Shown here piece by piece: positions 32,877 to 41,699 of a stretch of DNA of 48,004 nucleotides. The notes beneath the pieces were generated by a model that saw only the letters and a list, made by a program, of their open reading frames with translations, ran no database searches and was not told the DNA's origin. Numbering within the stretch: the first letter of the stretch is position 1; every line of letters begins with the position of its first letter. Source of the DNA: Plebeiibacterium marinum. Its GTDB lineage: Bacteria > Bacteroidota > Bacteroidia > Bacteroidales > Marinilabiliaceae. The stretch spans positions 1-48,004 of the forward strand of contig NZ_JAPDPI010000042.1 in the NCBI RefSeq assembly GCF_026013615.1. The letters run 5' to 3'. The translations under genes were made by a program, and so were the position numbers.

Positions 32877-35078
32877 TTATCCTTCAATATTATATTTTAG
32901 TTGATCAATAATAAAAGGGATATCCTCTTTTAGGATGCCGTTTTTGGTAAGATAAGGGATGTCTTCATTAAATACTTCGAAAAACTCAGTGAAGTTATTG
33001 TTCATTTTAGAAATAGCTTTTTGATAAAATTTTAAGGCTTCTCTTCTGTTGTTTTGGCACCAAAAAACATGTGCGATGTTAATTATATCGTGTGTGTTTG
33101 ATGATGTAAGAAGTAGTTTATTGTAATATTTTTCTGCTTGTTTCAAATTGCCGACAACAAATGAACACCATGCGATCGGTCGCCATACTTTGGTGTTTGA
33201 TTCGTCAAGATATTCAACCTTAAAATAATATTTAAGGGCATCAGTGTAGTTTTTTAAGTCTAAATGGCAATGGCCAATGGAGGCTTGAGTATATAAGTCT
33301 TTAGGTTTTAGTCTTTCTGCAATTAAATAGTATTCCAAAGCTTTTTCTGGTTGCCTTAATAGTTTATACATTAAGGCAATTTTTTTTGTAGTCCATATTT
33401 GCTCAGGTTTTAAAATGTCGGCCTTTAAGTACTGTTTCAGGGCTTTTTTATATGTTTTGTTTTGCTGATAACAGTAAGCCAGCTTTTGTATGATTTCAAT
33501 ATTATCTATTTGTTTTTTATTGATGATCTCAAAAGCTTCAGCCGCTTCATTAAAGTATTCTTTTTTAAAGAAAAATTCTGCAATCTGTCTTAAACTGTCA
33601 ATGTCTTCAATAATGTACGTAAAGAAAGTTTTGTTATGAAAATCCATTTTCCATGCAAAAATATCTTCAAATTGGTGGTGCTGAGGATGGATCTTAAAAA
33701 AACGATATAAATCCTGGATATACCTGTTCGAAATAATTGATTGTTTTTTTTCGGGACTAATAATTTTTTCGTCTTTTTCTATTTCATCCATTTGTTCCAT
33801 CTGTTGCTCAAACATTTTTCCCATCATATCTTTTTGAAATGGTGGCATGTGTGGGATGCTCAGAAATAGAGAATATTTATCTGAGTTGCATAGAAAACCT
33901 GAGTTGGCTAAACTTTCTTGTATTTTCTTGTTTGAGAAAATATTATCTTCATTTCCGAGGGCTTTTTTTAATTCAGGATTTTCGAGGTAAAAAGGAGTAA
34001 ACCAGTTGTAAACAGAATTGAAGAAGCTAAAGTGTTTGAGCATTTTAAAGGTCGTCAGGAAAACATCAGCCCCTTCCAGTTGCAATTCCGTTAGTTCTTC
34101 CAACTTGTTCATTAATTCAGGAGAGTCTTTGAAAAAGTCTTCCCATTCCGGGTTTTCTCCTTCGTTGAGCTTTTCGCCAAGGAGGTTATCTAAATCCAAC
34201 TTGTTTCTAAGGTTTGGTTGCATTTTTACTACCTCCGGAAGTATCTCCTCATTTAGTTTTGTAGAAATCTTTTCTGTCTCCCTTGTTCTGATGAGTTGTA
34301 TTGCGATAGATAATATATTTTTAATCAATCGCTTGTCTTCCTGTAATAATGTAAGCCTTGATTTGATTTTGGGGTAGACAAACAATCTGCTGTCATATTT
34401 AAAAAGGACTAATAGCAGGCCGGTTAGTGTTCTTTGCAATATTACATCCTCATTGCTTTGTAAAGCATTGAAAAGAAGTAGAATCTTATTTTCGTTGAAT
34501 TCCTGAAATAACCCAATTGTTATGGCTGAGATAAAAATGCACCTATAACTAAAGTGTATATTATGGTCAACAATAAGTTCCAGGATTCTCTTGTATTCAT
34601 CATCAGAAATATTAGAAGTAGCCCAAAGGTGGTTAAATAATATTCCAGATATTTCAAGAGAATACTGGCTGCTGATTTCATTTTGTGCTGTAATTTGGTT
34701 TTTTGCGTGTTCAGCAAAAAACTCTTCAATAACCGATACAACTGATATTTGATTATTTAATTGAAGGTTACGCTGGGTTTCATAAAAAATATTGTTGGAT
34801 TTGCTGTTGTTAATTGAAGCAAATAGTGCATCGGATAAATCGTAGCATGATTTTATAATATTGTTATATACCTGTTGTTGTTCCGGATCACTAACTCCGT
34901 CAAAAGTGTATTTTAACATGCTTTTATATGCGAACTCCAAATTATAAAGTTCATCGTTAAGCATCCCTTTATGGTTGTTTAGCGCTAATTGGTTAAGGAT
35001 TGACAGAGCATCTTTTATGCGTTTTTGATTCAGTGCTGTTTCAACGTTGTTTTGTAAATGTGGTATATTTTTGTTCAT
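32877..35078 (-). CDS. Large cytoplasmic TPR protein
   Basis: The 733-residue protein has no signal peptide or membrane segment. The first two thirds are helical and without recognised domain; residues about 500-690 form a row of tetratricopeptide repeats, for example AAEAFEIINKKQIDNIEIIQ, KALKQYLKADILKPEQIW, KALEYYLIAERLKPKDLY and DALKYYFKVEYLDESN, each about 34 residues apart. TPR arrays hold protein complexes together; the partner is unknown. It is 140 bp downstream of another TPR gene on the same strand and 19 bp upstream of a DUF3859-like gene. Whether it shares the BlaI-controlled promoter at 36487 depends on readthrough across that gap; no terminator is visible there. Confidence 0.8.
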   Translation of the reverse strand: MNKNIPHLQNNVETALNQKRIKDALSILNQLALNNHKGMLNDELYNLEFAYKSMLKYTFDGVSDPEQQQVYNNIIKSCYDLSDALFASINNSKSNNIFYETQRNLQLNNQISVVSVIEEFFAEHAKNQITAQNEISSQYSLEISGILFNHLWATSNISDDEYKRILELIVDHNIHFSYRCIFISAITIGLFQEFNENKILLLFNALQSNEDVILQRTLTGLLLVLFKYDSRLFVYPKIKSRLTLLQEDKRLIKNILSIAIQLIRTRETEKISTKLNEEILPEVVKMQPNLRNKLDLDNLLGEKLNEGENPEWEDFFKDSPELMNKLEELTELQLEGADVFLTTFKMLKHFSFFNSVYNWFTPFYLENPELKKALGNEDNIFSNKKIQESLANSGFLCNSDKYSLFLSIPHMPPFQKDMMGKMFEQQMEQMDEIEKDEKIISPEKKQSIISNRYIQDLYRFFKIHPQHHQFEDIFAWKMDFHNKTFFTYIIEDIDSLRQIAEFFFKKEYFNEAAEAFEIINKKQIDNIEIIQKLAYCYQQNKTYKKALKQYLKADILKPEQIWTTKKIALMYKLLRQPEKALEYYLIAERLKPKDLYTQASIGHCHLDLKNYTDALKYYFKVEYLDESNTKVWRPIAWCSFVVGNLKQAEKYYNKLLLTSSNTHDIINIAHVFWCQNNRREALKFYQKAISKMNNNFTEFFEVFNEDIPYLTKNGILKEDIPFIIDQLKYNIEG

Positions 35079-35218
35079 AACAATATTTTCGTTGTTTATT
35101 GGGTAAAAGTACGAAAATATTGTGTTTTGGAATACGGTGATCAGCTGCCTGTTTGTATTAAATTGTTTGTTTTGAAAAGCAGGAGCTTATTTTTATGAAA
35201 GTTTGATGATTTATACCG

Positions 35219-36454
35219 TTAATTTTCTTTTTCCCAAAAAAGGGTTTCATTCAGCTTGGCAACCCTCATTTTGCAGAAAGTTTCTATTTGGCTTTCCGAG
35301 GTTGAATCTTCCCTGTTTATTTTGTTTATAAGGTTATTGTAGCATTGTAGTGCCTTCTCTTTGTTTTTTATTTCGTAATCATATATCATGGCAATCTTAT
35401 ATTCACCAAAAATGTTTTCAGGACTGTAATTTGATATTAGTTTGTAGTGGGCAATCGCCTGTTTGTATTCCATCATCCATTCGAATGATTCAGCTATTCC
35501 TTTGTGAATCATGGCCATTGTTTTACTGTCGGGAGTGTACAATTCTAGTGATTTGTTCAGATAGGCAATGCTTTTATTGAAATTATTGTTGCGTTTGCAG
35601 CATATGCCTAAAACGTAATAAGCCAGGTAGTCTGTAGTGTCCTTTTTAATATAGTTCTCTAATACCGATTCCCCCCTAGTAAAATGAGAAATCTTCCAGC
35701 ATGAAAGTCCTAAAAATTTAGAAGTAACCTGTGATGAATCTCCATTTTTATATAAGTCATTAAAAATTTCGTATGCATCATATATACTGTCGTTTACATA
35801 TTGGGTTTTTCCATATAGTCGTTGCAGGACTTTACTGCAGTGCTGTTTTTTTGAATAGTAAGTGTTTAGGAAATGAAGTGCTTCGGTGTTCTTTTTGTTT
35901 TTTAATAGGATATCGGCCCCCTTGATTAAATTTGAGGTAGTTGGGTTCATTTCACAAGCCTTAGTATAATAAACTAAAGCGCTGTCTGCCGCATTAATAT
36001 CACGATAGGTGTCTGCAATTTGTGTAATAATATATAAGTTGTGTGGATCCTGCCATCTGATGTTTTTTAAAATTTGCAAGGCTTTCTTGTGTTCGTCGAG
36101 TTTCTTGTATAGTAATCCGCTTTTTATTCTGTAATGATTATTTTGAGGTTGATATTTTAATATTTTTAAAGTAAAGTCTAGTGCTTCCTGGTATTGCGAA
36201 GTATTTGTGTATAGCGACTCAAGTTCCTTGAGTATTTCCAAATTGGTAGTGTCGCGTTGATATATTTTTTGATAAGCATTAATTGCTTTATATAACTTGT
36301 AATTGTGCTCTAGCAGCTTGGCTTCTGAAATTTCGCTTGCATTGTTTGTATTTAATGTATCAGATAATATTTGGAATTGGGCAGATATTGCTGTCAGGTG
36401 TCCTGCCAAAAAAAGCAGAAAGCAAATTATAATTGTTTTTCTTGATAGTTTCAT
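35219..36454 (-). CDS. Exported TPR protein under a BlaI-type promoter
   Basis: The 411-residue protein begins with a signal peptide (residues 1-25, ending AISAQ), so its repeats lie in the periplasm or at the outer membrane. At least seven tetratricopeptide units follow, such as NYKLYKAINAYQKIYQRDTTN, EALDFTLKILKYQPQNNHYR, HKKALQILKNIRWQDPHN and SALVYYTKACEMNPTTSN. No other domain is seen. Its promoter (36487-36517) is followed directly by a 16-bp dyad identical to the one downstream of the blaI promoter at 41231, with a second dyad upstream. I infer direct repression by the BlaI-family protein encoded at 41323. Confidence 0.85.
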   Translation of the reverse strand: MKLSRKTIIICFLLFLAGHLTAISAQFQILSDTLNTNNASEISEAKLLEHNYKLYKAINAYQKIYQRDTTNLEILKELESLYTNTSQYQEALDFTLKILKYQPQNNHYRIKSGLLYKKLDEHKKALQILKNIRWQDPHNLYIITQIADTYRDINAADSALVYYTKACEMNPTTSNLIKGADILLKNKKNTEALHFLNTYYSKKQHCSKVLQRLYGKTQYVNDSIYDAYEIFNDLYKNGDSSQVTSKFLGLSCWKISHFTRGESVLENYIKKDTTDYLAYYVLGICCKRNNNFNKSIAYLNKSLELYTPDSKTMAMIHKGIAESFEWMMEYKQAIAHYKLISNYSPENIFGEYKIAMIYDYEIKNKEKALQCYNNLINKINREDSTSESQIETFCKMRVAKLNETLFWEKEN

Positions 36455-36470
36455 GGTTATATTTTTTAAG

Positions 36471-36486
36471 AACTAAAATATTAGTT
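36471..36486 (-). promoter_or_regulatory. BlaI-type operator O1 at the TPR promoter
   Basis: On the minus strand this reads AACTAATATTTTAGTT, a dyad of the form AACTAA-N4-TTAGTT. It starts at the base right after the -7 element, covers the expected transcription start and ends 16 bp from the start codon. All 16 bases equal the operator at 41231-41246 before blaI. Confidence 0.8.
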
Positions 36487-36517
36487 CAAACTTAAACTAA
36501 AAAAATAAGTTTGCAAA
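36487..36517 (-). promoter_or_regulatory. Promoter of the exported TPR gene
   Basis: On the minus strand, -33 TTTG (36517-36514), a 19-bp spacer and -7 TAAGTTTG (36494-36487) form a full consensus promoter. It is enclosed by two operators. Confidence 0.82.
36506..36513 (+). promoter_or_regulatory. Possible rightward -7 element towards GH31
   Basis: TAAGTTTG also occurs on the plus strand here and is followed 10 bp later by operator O2. It could start a transcript into the GH31 gene with a leader of about 250 bases. No -33 TTTG is present at the right spacing, so this is tentative. Confidence 0.35.
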
Positions 36518-36523
36518 TTATTT

Positions 36524-36539
36524 AACTAATAAATTAGTT
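36524..36539. promoter_or_regulatory. BlaI-type operator O2 between TPR and GH31 genes
   Basis: AACTAATAAATTAGTT is a perfect AACTAA-N4-TTAGTT dyad. Its start lies exactly 53 bp from that of O1, the same offset as between the two dyads at the blaI promoter (41178 and 41231). The rest of 36540-36769 before GH31 shows no gene and no exact promoter. Confidence 0.75.
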
Positions 36540-36775
36540 GTATTGAATTGGTGGGTAACAATAGATTGTATAGTTTCTATATTTTATGATAGTTTAAGTA
36601 AATTAAGTGGCAGATATATAGGTTGATATAAGTAGTGTTGTTTATATTTTTTGATGTTGTGTAGTAAAAAGGAGAAATTGCACTTTTACTAATTTATGAA
36701 ATTGGGATTGATATTAAATGTGCGCAGAAAAATTTGTATTGAGACCATGTTATAAAATATCTTATTAAAATGTAT

Positions 36776-39163
36776 ATGAAATTTACTTCTGGATTGACAA
36801 TTTTACTAATTACCCTGATTGGTTTCACAGGATGCCGTTCTAATTGCGACGGTCGCTTTGTAAAGGATGTAATTGAAACCGAAAAGGGCCTGACTGTAAT
36901 TACTAATGAAGGAGAAATCTATTTGAATGCGTTAACAGATTATTCGATTGAAGTTGAGTACGCATTATATGATATCGAAAACCCTCCCTCTTATGCAATT
37001 CCAAACACCCGCAAAAAGGTTGAAACAATTATAAAGGATAGTGGTACAAAACTTTCATTTTCAACAAAGGGAATGACCGCAGAGATAGGTAAATGTCCTT
37101 TTTCTTTATCTTTTTTTTCAGGAGATTCACTGTTGTTTTCAGAGGAAGTTGGTTTGGTGTATAATGATTCTTTAAAAGGATTCCGGATGAATCTTGAGCC
37201 AAATGAAATATTGATGGGGGGAGGCGAGCGTGTGCTGGGTATGGACAGAAGGGGGCATCGTCTTAGGCTGTATAATAAGGCTAGTTATGGTTATCAAACA
37301 CATGCTGAACTAATGTATTATTCTTTGCCTGTGGTGGTTTCATCAAATAAATATATGCTGTTGTTCGATAATGCTGCAGATGGTTGGTTAGATCTGGGTA
37401 AAACAGATCGGGATATTCTTCAGTTTGAAACAGTAGGAGGGAGGATGAGTTATGTTGTGGTGGCCGGGGAATCGATGCAAAAAGTGACCGAAAACTATGT
37501 GCAAGTTACAGGTTATCAACCAATGCCTCCTCGATGGGCGTTGGGTAATATTACTTCTCGAATGGGTTATCGTAGCCAGAAACAGGTAGAAGCTGTTGTT
37601 GATGAATATAAAAAGCAGGGATTTCCTCTTGATGGAATAGTTCTTGATCTGTACTGGTTCGGACCTGATGTTAAGGGGCATATGGGTAATTTGGACTGGG
37701 ATTGGAATGCATTCCCGGAACCAGAAAAAATGATGGAGAAAATAAAATCACAAGGTGTTAAAACAGTTTTAATTACCGAACCTTTTATTTTAAAAACAAG
37801 CAAAAAGTTTGAGGAATGTGCCCGTAATAATTTATTGGGGACAGATTCGTTGGGAAATCCTTATGTATTTGATTTTTTCTTTGGAACTACTGCTCTGCTC
37901 GATATATTTAAACAAGAGACAAAAGATTGGTTTTGGAGTGTTTATAAAAAACATACATTAAGTGGAGTAGATGGCTGGTGGGGCGATTTAGGTGAGCCGG
38001 AAATGCACCCGGATAACTTGCGTCACATAGTTGGGGATGCTAATGTGGTGCATAATGCCTATGGGCATGAATGGGCCAAAACAGTTTTTGAAGGTTTTCA
38101 AAATGATTTTACAAACAGGCGGCCTGTTATTTTAATGAGGGCAGGTTTTGCTGGTTCGCAACGGTATGGTATGATACCCTGGTCGGGCGATGTGAGTCGT
38201 ACGTGGGGAGGTTTAAAGCCTCAGGTGGAAATATCTTTACAAATGGGAATGCAGGGTTTGGCTTATATGCACTCGGATTTAGGCGGTTTTGCAGGAGATT
38301 ATAAAGATGCTGAATTGTACACAAGATGGCTTCAATATGGCGTATTCCAACCAGTGTACAGAACCCATGCACAGGAAGATGTTCCTCCGGAACCTATTTA
38401 TTGGGATAAAAAAACAAGGGATATAACCCGTAGATATATAAAATTGAGGTATGCGTTGACTCCATATCTATATACTATGGTTTACGAAAACAGTACAAAA
38501 GGAACACCATTGATGCGTCCCTTGTTTTATATGGATGAAGATACTGCTATAATGGATAATAAAGATACTTATTTATGGGGTAAAAACATGCTGGTTTCGC
38601 CGGTTACGGAGAAAGGTGCTGTAGATTGGCAGGTTGCCTTACCTCAAGGCGCTATTTGGTTTGATTTTTTCACAGGCGAAAAATTTGAAGGTGGTCAGGT
38701 AGTGACTGTTCCTGTGGATATTGAAAATATTCCGGTTTTTGTAAAAGGGGGTGCTTTTATTCCTATGGTAGACCCTGTTGGAAATATGGAAGAATATAGT
38801 ACAAAAAAACTAAGCCTTCATTATTATCATGATTCATCATTGATGAGTTCAGAGGATTTTATGTATGAGGATGACGGTATGTCAAACAATAGTTGGAAAA
38901 CTAATAGGTTTGAAAAACTTAATTTTAGGATGGAGAATATAAAAGGAGGTTTTGCTGTTATCCTATCCCGGGAAGATTATGAATACAAAGAAAAACCAGA
39001 TAATAGAGATATTTCTTTTTTTATCCATAATGTTCCTGAAGAACCAGAGGAAGTTGTCATAAATAATATAAAAACATCTTTTAACTATGATAGGAAAAAG
39101 CAGCAGCTTTATATAGATGCAGTCATGACAGGGAGTGATCAATTAGAAATAGTTATTAAATAA
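36776..39163 (+). CDS. GH31 alpha-glucosidase-type lipoprotein
   Basis: The protein is a glycoside hydrolase family 31 enzyme, expected to release glucose (or a related sugar) from the non-reducing end of alpha-glucans. Starting at the ATG 36776 gives 795 residues with a clean lipoprotein signal (lipobox FTGC); the ATG at 36770 adds two residues. The catalytic TIM barrel spans about 240-620, with the nucleophile Asp in GWWGDLGEPE (residue 404) and the acid/base Asp in WSGDVSRTWGGL (residue 472). An N-terminal GH31 beta domain and C-terminal beta domains flank it. The next gene is a GH13 lipoprotein 94 bp away on the same strand, so the pair probably acts on starch- or glycogen-like substrate at the cell surface or in the periplasm. 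No SusCD transporter is adjacent. Confidence 0.92.
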   Translation: MKFTSGLTILLITLIGFTGCRSNCDGRFVKDVIETEKGLTVITNEGEIYLNALTDYSIEVEYALYDIENPPSYAIPNTRKKVETIIKDSGTKLSFSTKGMTAEIGKCPFSLSFFSGDSLLFSEEVGLVYNDSLKGFRMNLEPNEILMGGGERVLGMDRRGHRLRLYNKASYGYQTHAELMYYSLPVVVSSNKYMLLFDNAADGWLDLGKTDRDILQFETVGGRMSYVVVAGESMQKVTENYVQVTGYQPMPPRWALGNITSRMGYRSQKQVEAVVDEYKKQGFPLDGIVLDLYWFGPDVKGHMGNLDWDWNAFPEPEKMMEKIKSQGVKTVLITEPFILKTSKKFEECARNNLLGTDSLGNPYVFDFFFGTTALLDIFKQETKDWFWSVYKKHTLSGVDGWWGDLGEPEMHPDNLRHIVGDANVVHNAYGHEWAKTVFEGFQNDFTNRRPVILMRAGFAGSQRYGMIPWSGDVSRTWGGLKPQVEISLQMGMQGLAYMHSDLGGFAGDYKDAELYTRWLQYGVFQPVYRTHAQEDVPPEPIYWDKKTRDITRRYIKLRYALTPYLYTMVYENSTKGTPLMRPLFYMDEDTAIMDNKDTYLWGKNMLVSPVTEKGAVDWQVALPQGAIWFDFFTGEKFEGGQVVTVPVDIENIPVFVKGGAFIPMVDPVGNMEEYSTKKLSLHYYHDSSLMSSEDFMYEDDGMSNNSWKTNRFEKLNFRMENIKGGFAVILSREDYEYKEKPDNRDISFFIHNVPEEPEEVVINNIKTSFNYDRKKQQLYIDAVMTGSDQLEIVIK

Positions 39164-39257
39164 TAATGTCAAGGACTTAAATTAGCATGACGATAAAAAA
39201 TGGAGATCTCTTTTCTCAGGATTCCGGTTTATCAGGATTGACACTAAATTTTATAGT

Positions 39258-41126
39258 ATGAAAAATAATTTAATAAGCATAGTGATTATGTTTGCTTTGT
39301 TAAGCGGGGCTTGTGTGCAACAAGGAAAACAGAAATCAGAACAGGATATAAAACCTGAAAAAGCGATAGTTTACCAGGTATTTACCCGTTTATTTGGAAA
39401 TAAAAATACCAATAACAAGCCATGGGGAACCATAGAAGAAAATGGTGTTGGAAAGTTTAATGATTTTACCGACCAGGCGCTTTCAGAAATCAAAGATTTA
39501 GGAGTTACACATATTTGGTATACAGGTGTTCCACATCATGCAACCATTACAGATTATTCTAAATATGGGATTTCCAATGATGATCCGGATGTTGTAAAGG
39601 GTAGGGCCGGGTCTCCTTATGCAGTTAAAGACTATTACCAGGTAGATCCTGATTTGGCAGTAGATCCTGAAAACAGGCTTGAAGAATTTAAGGCATTGGT
39701 GAATAGGACTCATAAGCACGGAATGAAAGTTATTATAGATATTGTGCCAAACCATGTGGCACGCAATTATAGAGGATTAAATAATCCGGAAGGAGTTGTT
39801 GATTTTGGGAGTCAAGATGATGTGAATGTTGAATATAAGAGGGATAATAATTTTTACTATGTGGTAAATGAAGCCTTTGAAGTACCTGAGACAATAGATG
39901 GATATGTGCCTTTGGGAAGTGCTGTACATCCTCTGGCTGATGGGAAGTTTGTTGAAAATCCTGCAAAATGGACAGGAAATGGATCCCGGTTGGCTCAGCC
40001 ACATCATTATGATTGGTATGAAACGGTAAAAATCAACTATGGCGTTCGCCCCGATGGTAGTTTTGATTTTGATACACTACCAGTGGCTTATTCAAATAAA
40101 GGGTTTGAAGCCCATTATGAATTTTGGAAGGATAAGATTGTGCCTGATTCGTGGACTAAATTCCGGGATATTGCTTTCTTTTGGTTGGATATTGGAGTTG
40201 ATGGTTTTCGATATGATATGGCAGAAATGGTTCCTGTTGAATTTTGGAGTTTTATGAATTCATCCATTAAAATGAAAAAAACAGATGCATTTTTGATGGC
40301 TGAGGTCTATCAGCCCGGGCTTTATCGTGATTACATTCATAAGGGCAAAATGGATTATTTATACGATAAGGTGGATTTGTACGATACACTGAAGCATATC
40401 ATGCAAGGTCGTGGTTTAACCGATAATATTGCTCCCATACAGGAAAAGCTTATGGATATAGAACATCACATGTTGCATTTTTTAGAAAATCACGATGAGC
40501 AGCGTATTGCTTCACCGGGTTTTGCAGGCGATGCAAGAAAAGGAATGCCAGCTATGGTAGTTTCAGCAACATTAAGTACTTCACCAACCATGGTTTATTT
40601 TGGACAAGAAGTTGGGGAGCCAGGAGATGAAGATGCTGGGTTTGGGAACCCTACACGAACTTCTATTTTTGATTATGTTGGGGTGCCTCACCATCAGAGG
40701 TGGATGAACGGAGGGGCTTTTGACGGAGGACAATCGACATTGGCGGAAATAGAGTTGCGTGATTTTTATAAGCGATTGTTAAATTTTACTGCCAAAAGCA
40801 AGGCTTTAATGGGATCATATAAAGATATTCATGCTTATAATAGAGAAAAAACAACAGGTTATACCTCCAAAGTTCATTCATTTGTTAGATGGAGTAGTGA
40901 TGAGAAGTTGGTTATTGTCTCAAATTTCAGCGATTCTGAGAATTTTGCTTTTCAACTAAAGCTACCGGAGGAAATTGTAAAAGAGTGGCAATTAACTAAT
41001 AAGCAATACAAACTTACAGATCAGTTATATCAGGAAGAGATTATGTATTTAGATGTGAAAGATGGCTTGGGTACTATAAATTTAGAAATAGGGTCATTGC
41101 AATCATTCATTTTAAAGCTCATGTAA
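39258..41126 (+). CDS. GH13 alpha-amylase-family lipoprotein
   Basis: The 622-residue protein has a lipoprotein signal (lipobox LSGAC) and a GH13 alpha-amylase barrel. The four conserved regions are visible: IIDIVPNHV, DGFRYDMAEM with nucleophile Asp320, LMAEVYQP with acid/base Glu349, and FLENHDEQR with the transition-state Asp413. A C-terminal beta domain (about 530-622) follows. It should cleave alpha-1,4-glucan links; the precise substrate (starch, glycogen, cyclodextrin) cannot be told. It is co-directional with the GH31 gene and lies 196 bp before blaI, which has its own promoter. No terminator was seen after it. Confidence 0.93.
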   Translation: MKNNLISIVIMFALLSGACVQQGKQKSEQDIKPEKAIVYQVFTRLFGNKNTNNKPWGTIEENGVGKFNDFTDQALSEIKDLGVTHIWYTGVPHHATITDYSKYGISNDDPDVVKGRAGSPYAVKDYYQVDPDLAVDPENRLEEFKALVNRTHKHGMKVIIDIVPNHVARNYRGLNNPEGVVDFGSQDDVNVEYKRDNNFYYVVNEAFEVPETIDGYVPLGSAVHPLADGKFVENPAKWTGNGSRLAQPHHYDWYETVKINYGVRPDGSFDFDTLPVAYSNKGFEAHYEFWKDKIVPDSWTKFRDIAFFWLDIGVDGFRYDMAEMVPVEFWSFMNSSIKMKKTDAFLMAEVYQPGLYRDYIHKGKMDYLYDKVDLYDTLKHIMQGRGLTDNIAPIQEKLMDIEHHMLHFLENHDEQRIASPGFAGDARKGMPAMVVSATLSTSPTMVYFGQEVGEPGDEDAGFGNPTRTSIFDYVGVPHHQRWMNGGAFDGGQSTLAEIELRDFYKRLLNFTAKSKALMGSYKDIHAYNREKTTGYTSKVHSFVRWSSDEKLVIVSNFSDSENFAFQLKLPEEIVKEWQLTNKQYKLTDQLYQEEIMYLDVKDGLGTINLEIGSLQSFILKLM

Positions 41127-41177
41127 ATGCACCTTTTGTATTATCTCGGGTAAGGAGAGGAGTAATTGGTTTTGTGT

Positions 41178-41193
41178 AACTAAAAAAGTAGTT
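41178..41193. promoter_or_regulatory. Upstream imperfect operator at the blaI promoter
   Basis: AACTAAAAAAGTAGTT has one mismatch to the AACTAA-N4-TTAGTT dyad. It starts 53 bp before the downstream operator at 41231, exactly the offset seen at the TPR promoter. Confidence 0.6.
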
Positions 41194-41198
41194 TAAAA

Positions 41199-41230
41199 TT
41201 TGGATATTAAAAATAGATCGTTTATTTTTG
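41199..41230 (+). promoter_or_regulatory. Promoter of the blaI-M56 operon
   Basis: -33 TTTG (41199-41202), a 20-bp spacer and -7 TATTTTTG (41223-41230) form a full Bacteroidota promoter. The downstream operator begins at the next base. Confidence 0.8.
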
Positions 41231-41246
41231 AACTAATATTTTAGTT
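41231..41246 (+). promoter_or_regulatory. BlaI-type operator overlapping the blaI transcription start
   Basis: AACTAATATTTTAGTT directly follows the -7 element. It is identical, base for base, to the minus-strand reading of 36471-36486. Binding here would block the promoter, so autorepression is expected. Confidence 0.8.
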
Positions 41247-41322
41247 GAATGATAAGACAGGATAGAAAATGGGATCGAGTATAAAGATGATTTTTCTTCT
41301 TGTCGGATAAAGAGAGTGTGAA

Positions 41323-41694
41323 ATGAAGGAATTAACAAAAGCAGAAGAACAAGTAATGCAGATTATGTGGCAATTGGGCAAAACCACAGTGAAAAGCATT
41401 GTTGAAAAAATGCAGGAACCCAAACCTGCATTCAATACCATATCTACCATAGTAAGGATTTTAGAAACTAAAGGTTTTGTTGATCATGAAAAGGCAGGTA
41501 GAGGGTATGTTTATTTTGCTGTTGTATCTAAAGAATCATATCGTAAAAAGTTTATGAAGCGTTTTGTGTCAAACTATTTTCAAGGATCGTTGAAAGAATT
41601 GGTATCCTTTTTTGCAAAAGAAGACAATATGGATATTAAAGAACTTGAAGATCTGATGAATGATGTTAAGGACGAGTTAAAAAACGAAAATTGA
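41323..41694 (+). CDS. blaI: BlaI/MecI-family transcriptional repressor
   Basis: The 123-residue protein is a winged-helix repressor of the BlaI/MecI/CopY family: LTKAEEQVMQIMWQLGKTTVKSIVE at the N-terminus, the recognition region AFNTISTIVRILETKGFVDHEK (a typical T-V-x-T-x-L-x-R-L type helix), GRGYVYFAVVSKE, and a C-terminal dimerisation helix pair. In the classic system a membrane M56 metallopeptidase triggers its loss. The adjacent gene encodes such a peptidase, and the reading frames are only 5 bp apart. Operators at 41178 and 41231 suggest autoregulation. No beta-lactamase gene is nearby, so the inducer is probably not a beta-lactam. Confidence 0.92.
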   Translation: MKELTKAEEQVMQIMWQLGKTTVKSIVEKMQEPKPAFNTISTIVRILETKGFVDHEKAGRGYVYFAVVSKESYRKKFMKRFVSNYFQGSLKELVSFFAKEDNMDIKELEDLMNDVKDELKNEN

Positions 41695-41699
41695 CAGCT

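Noticed and set aside
39215-39238. Direct repeat TCAGGATT between GH31 and GH13 as an operator
   Set aside because: Two copies of an 8-mer only, not found at other promoters in the window, so evidence is too thin.
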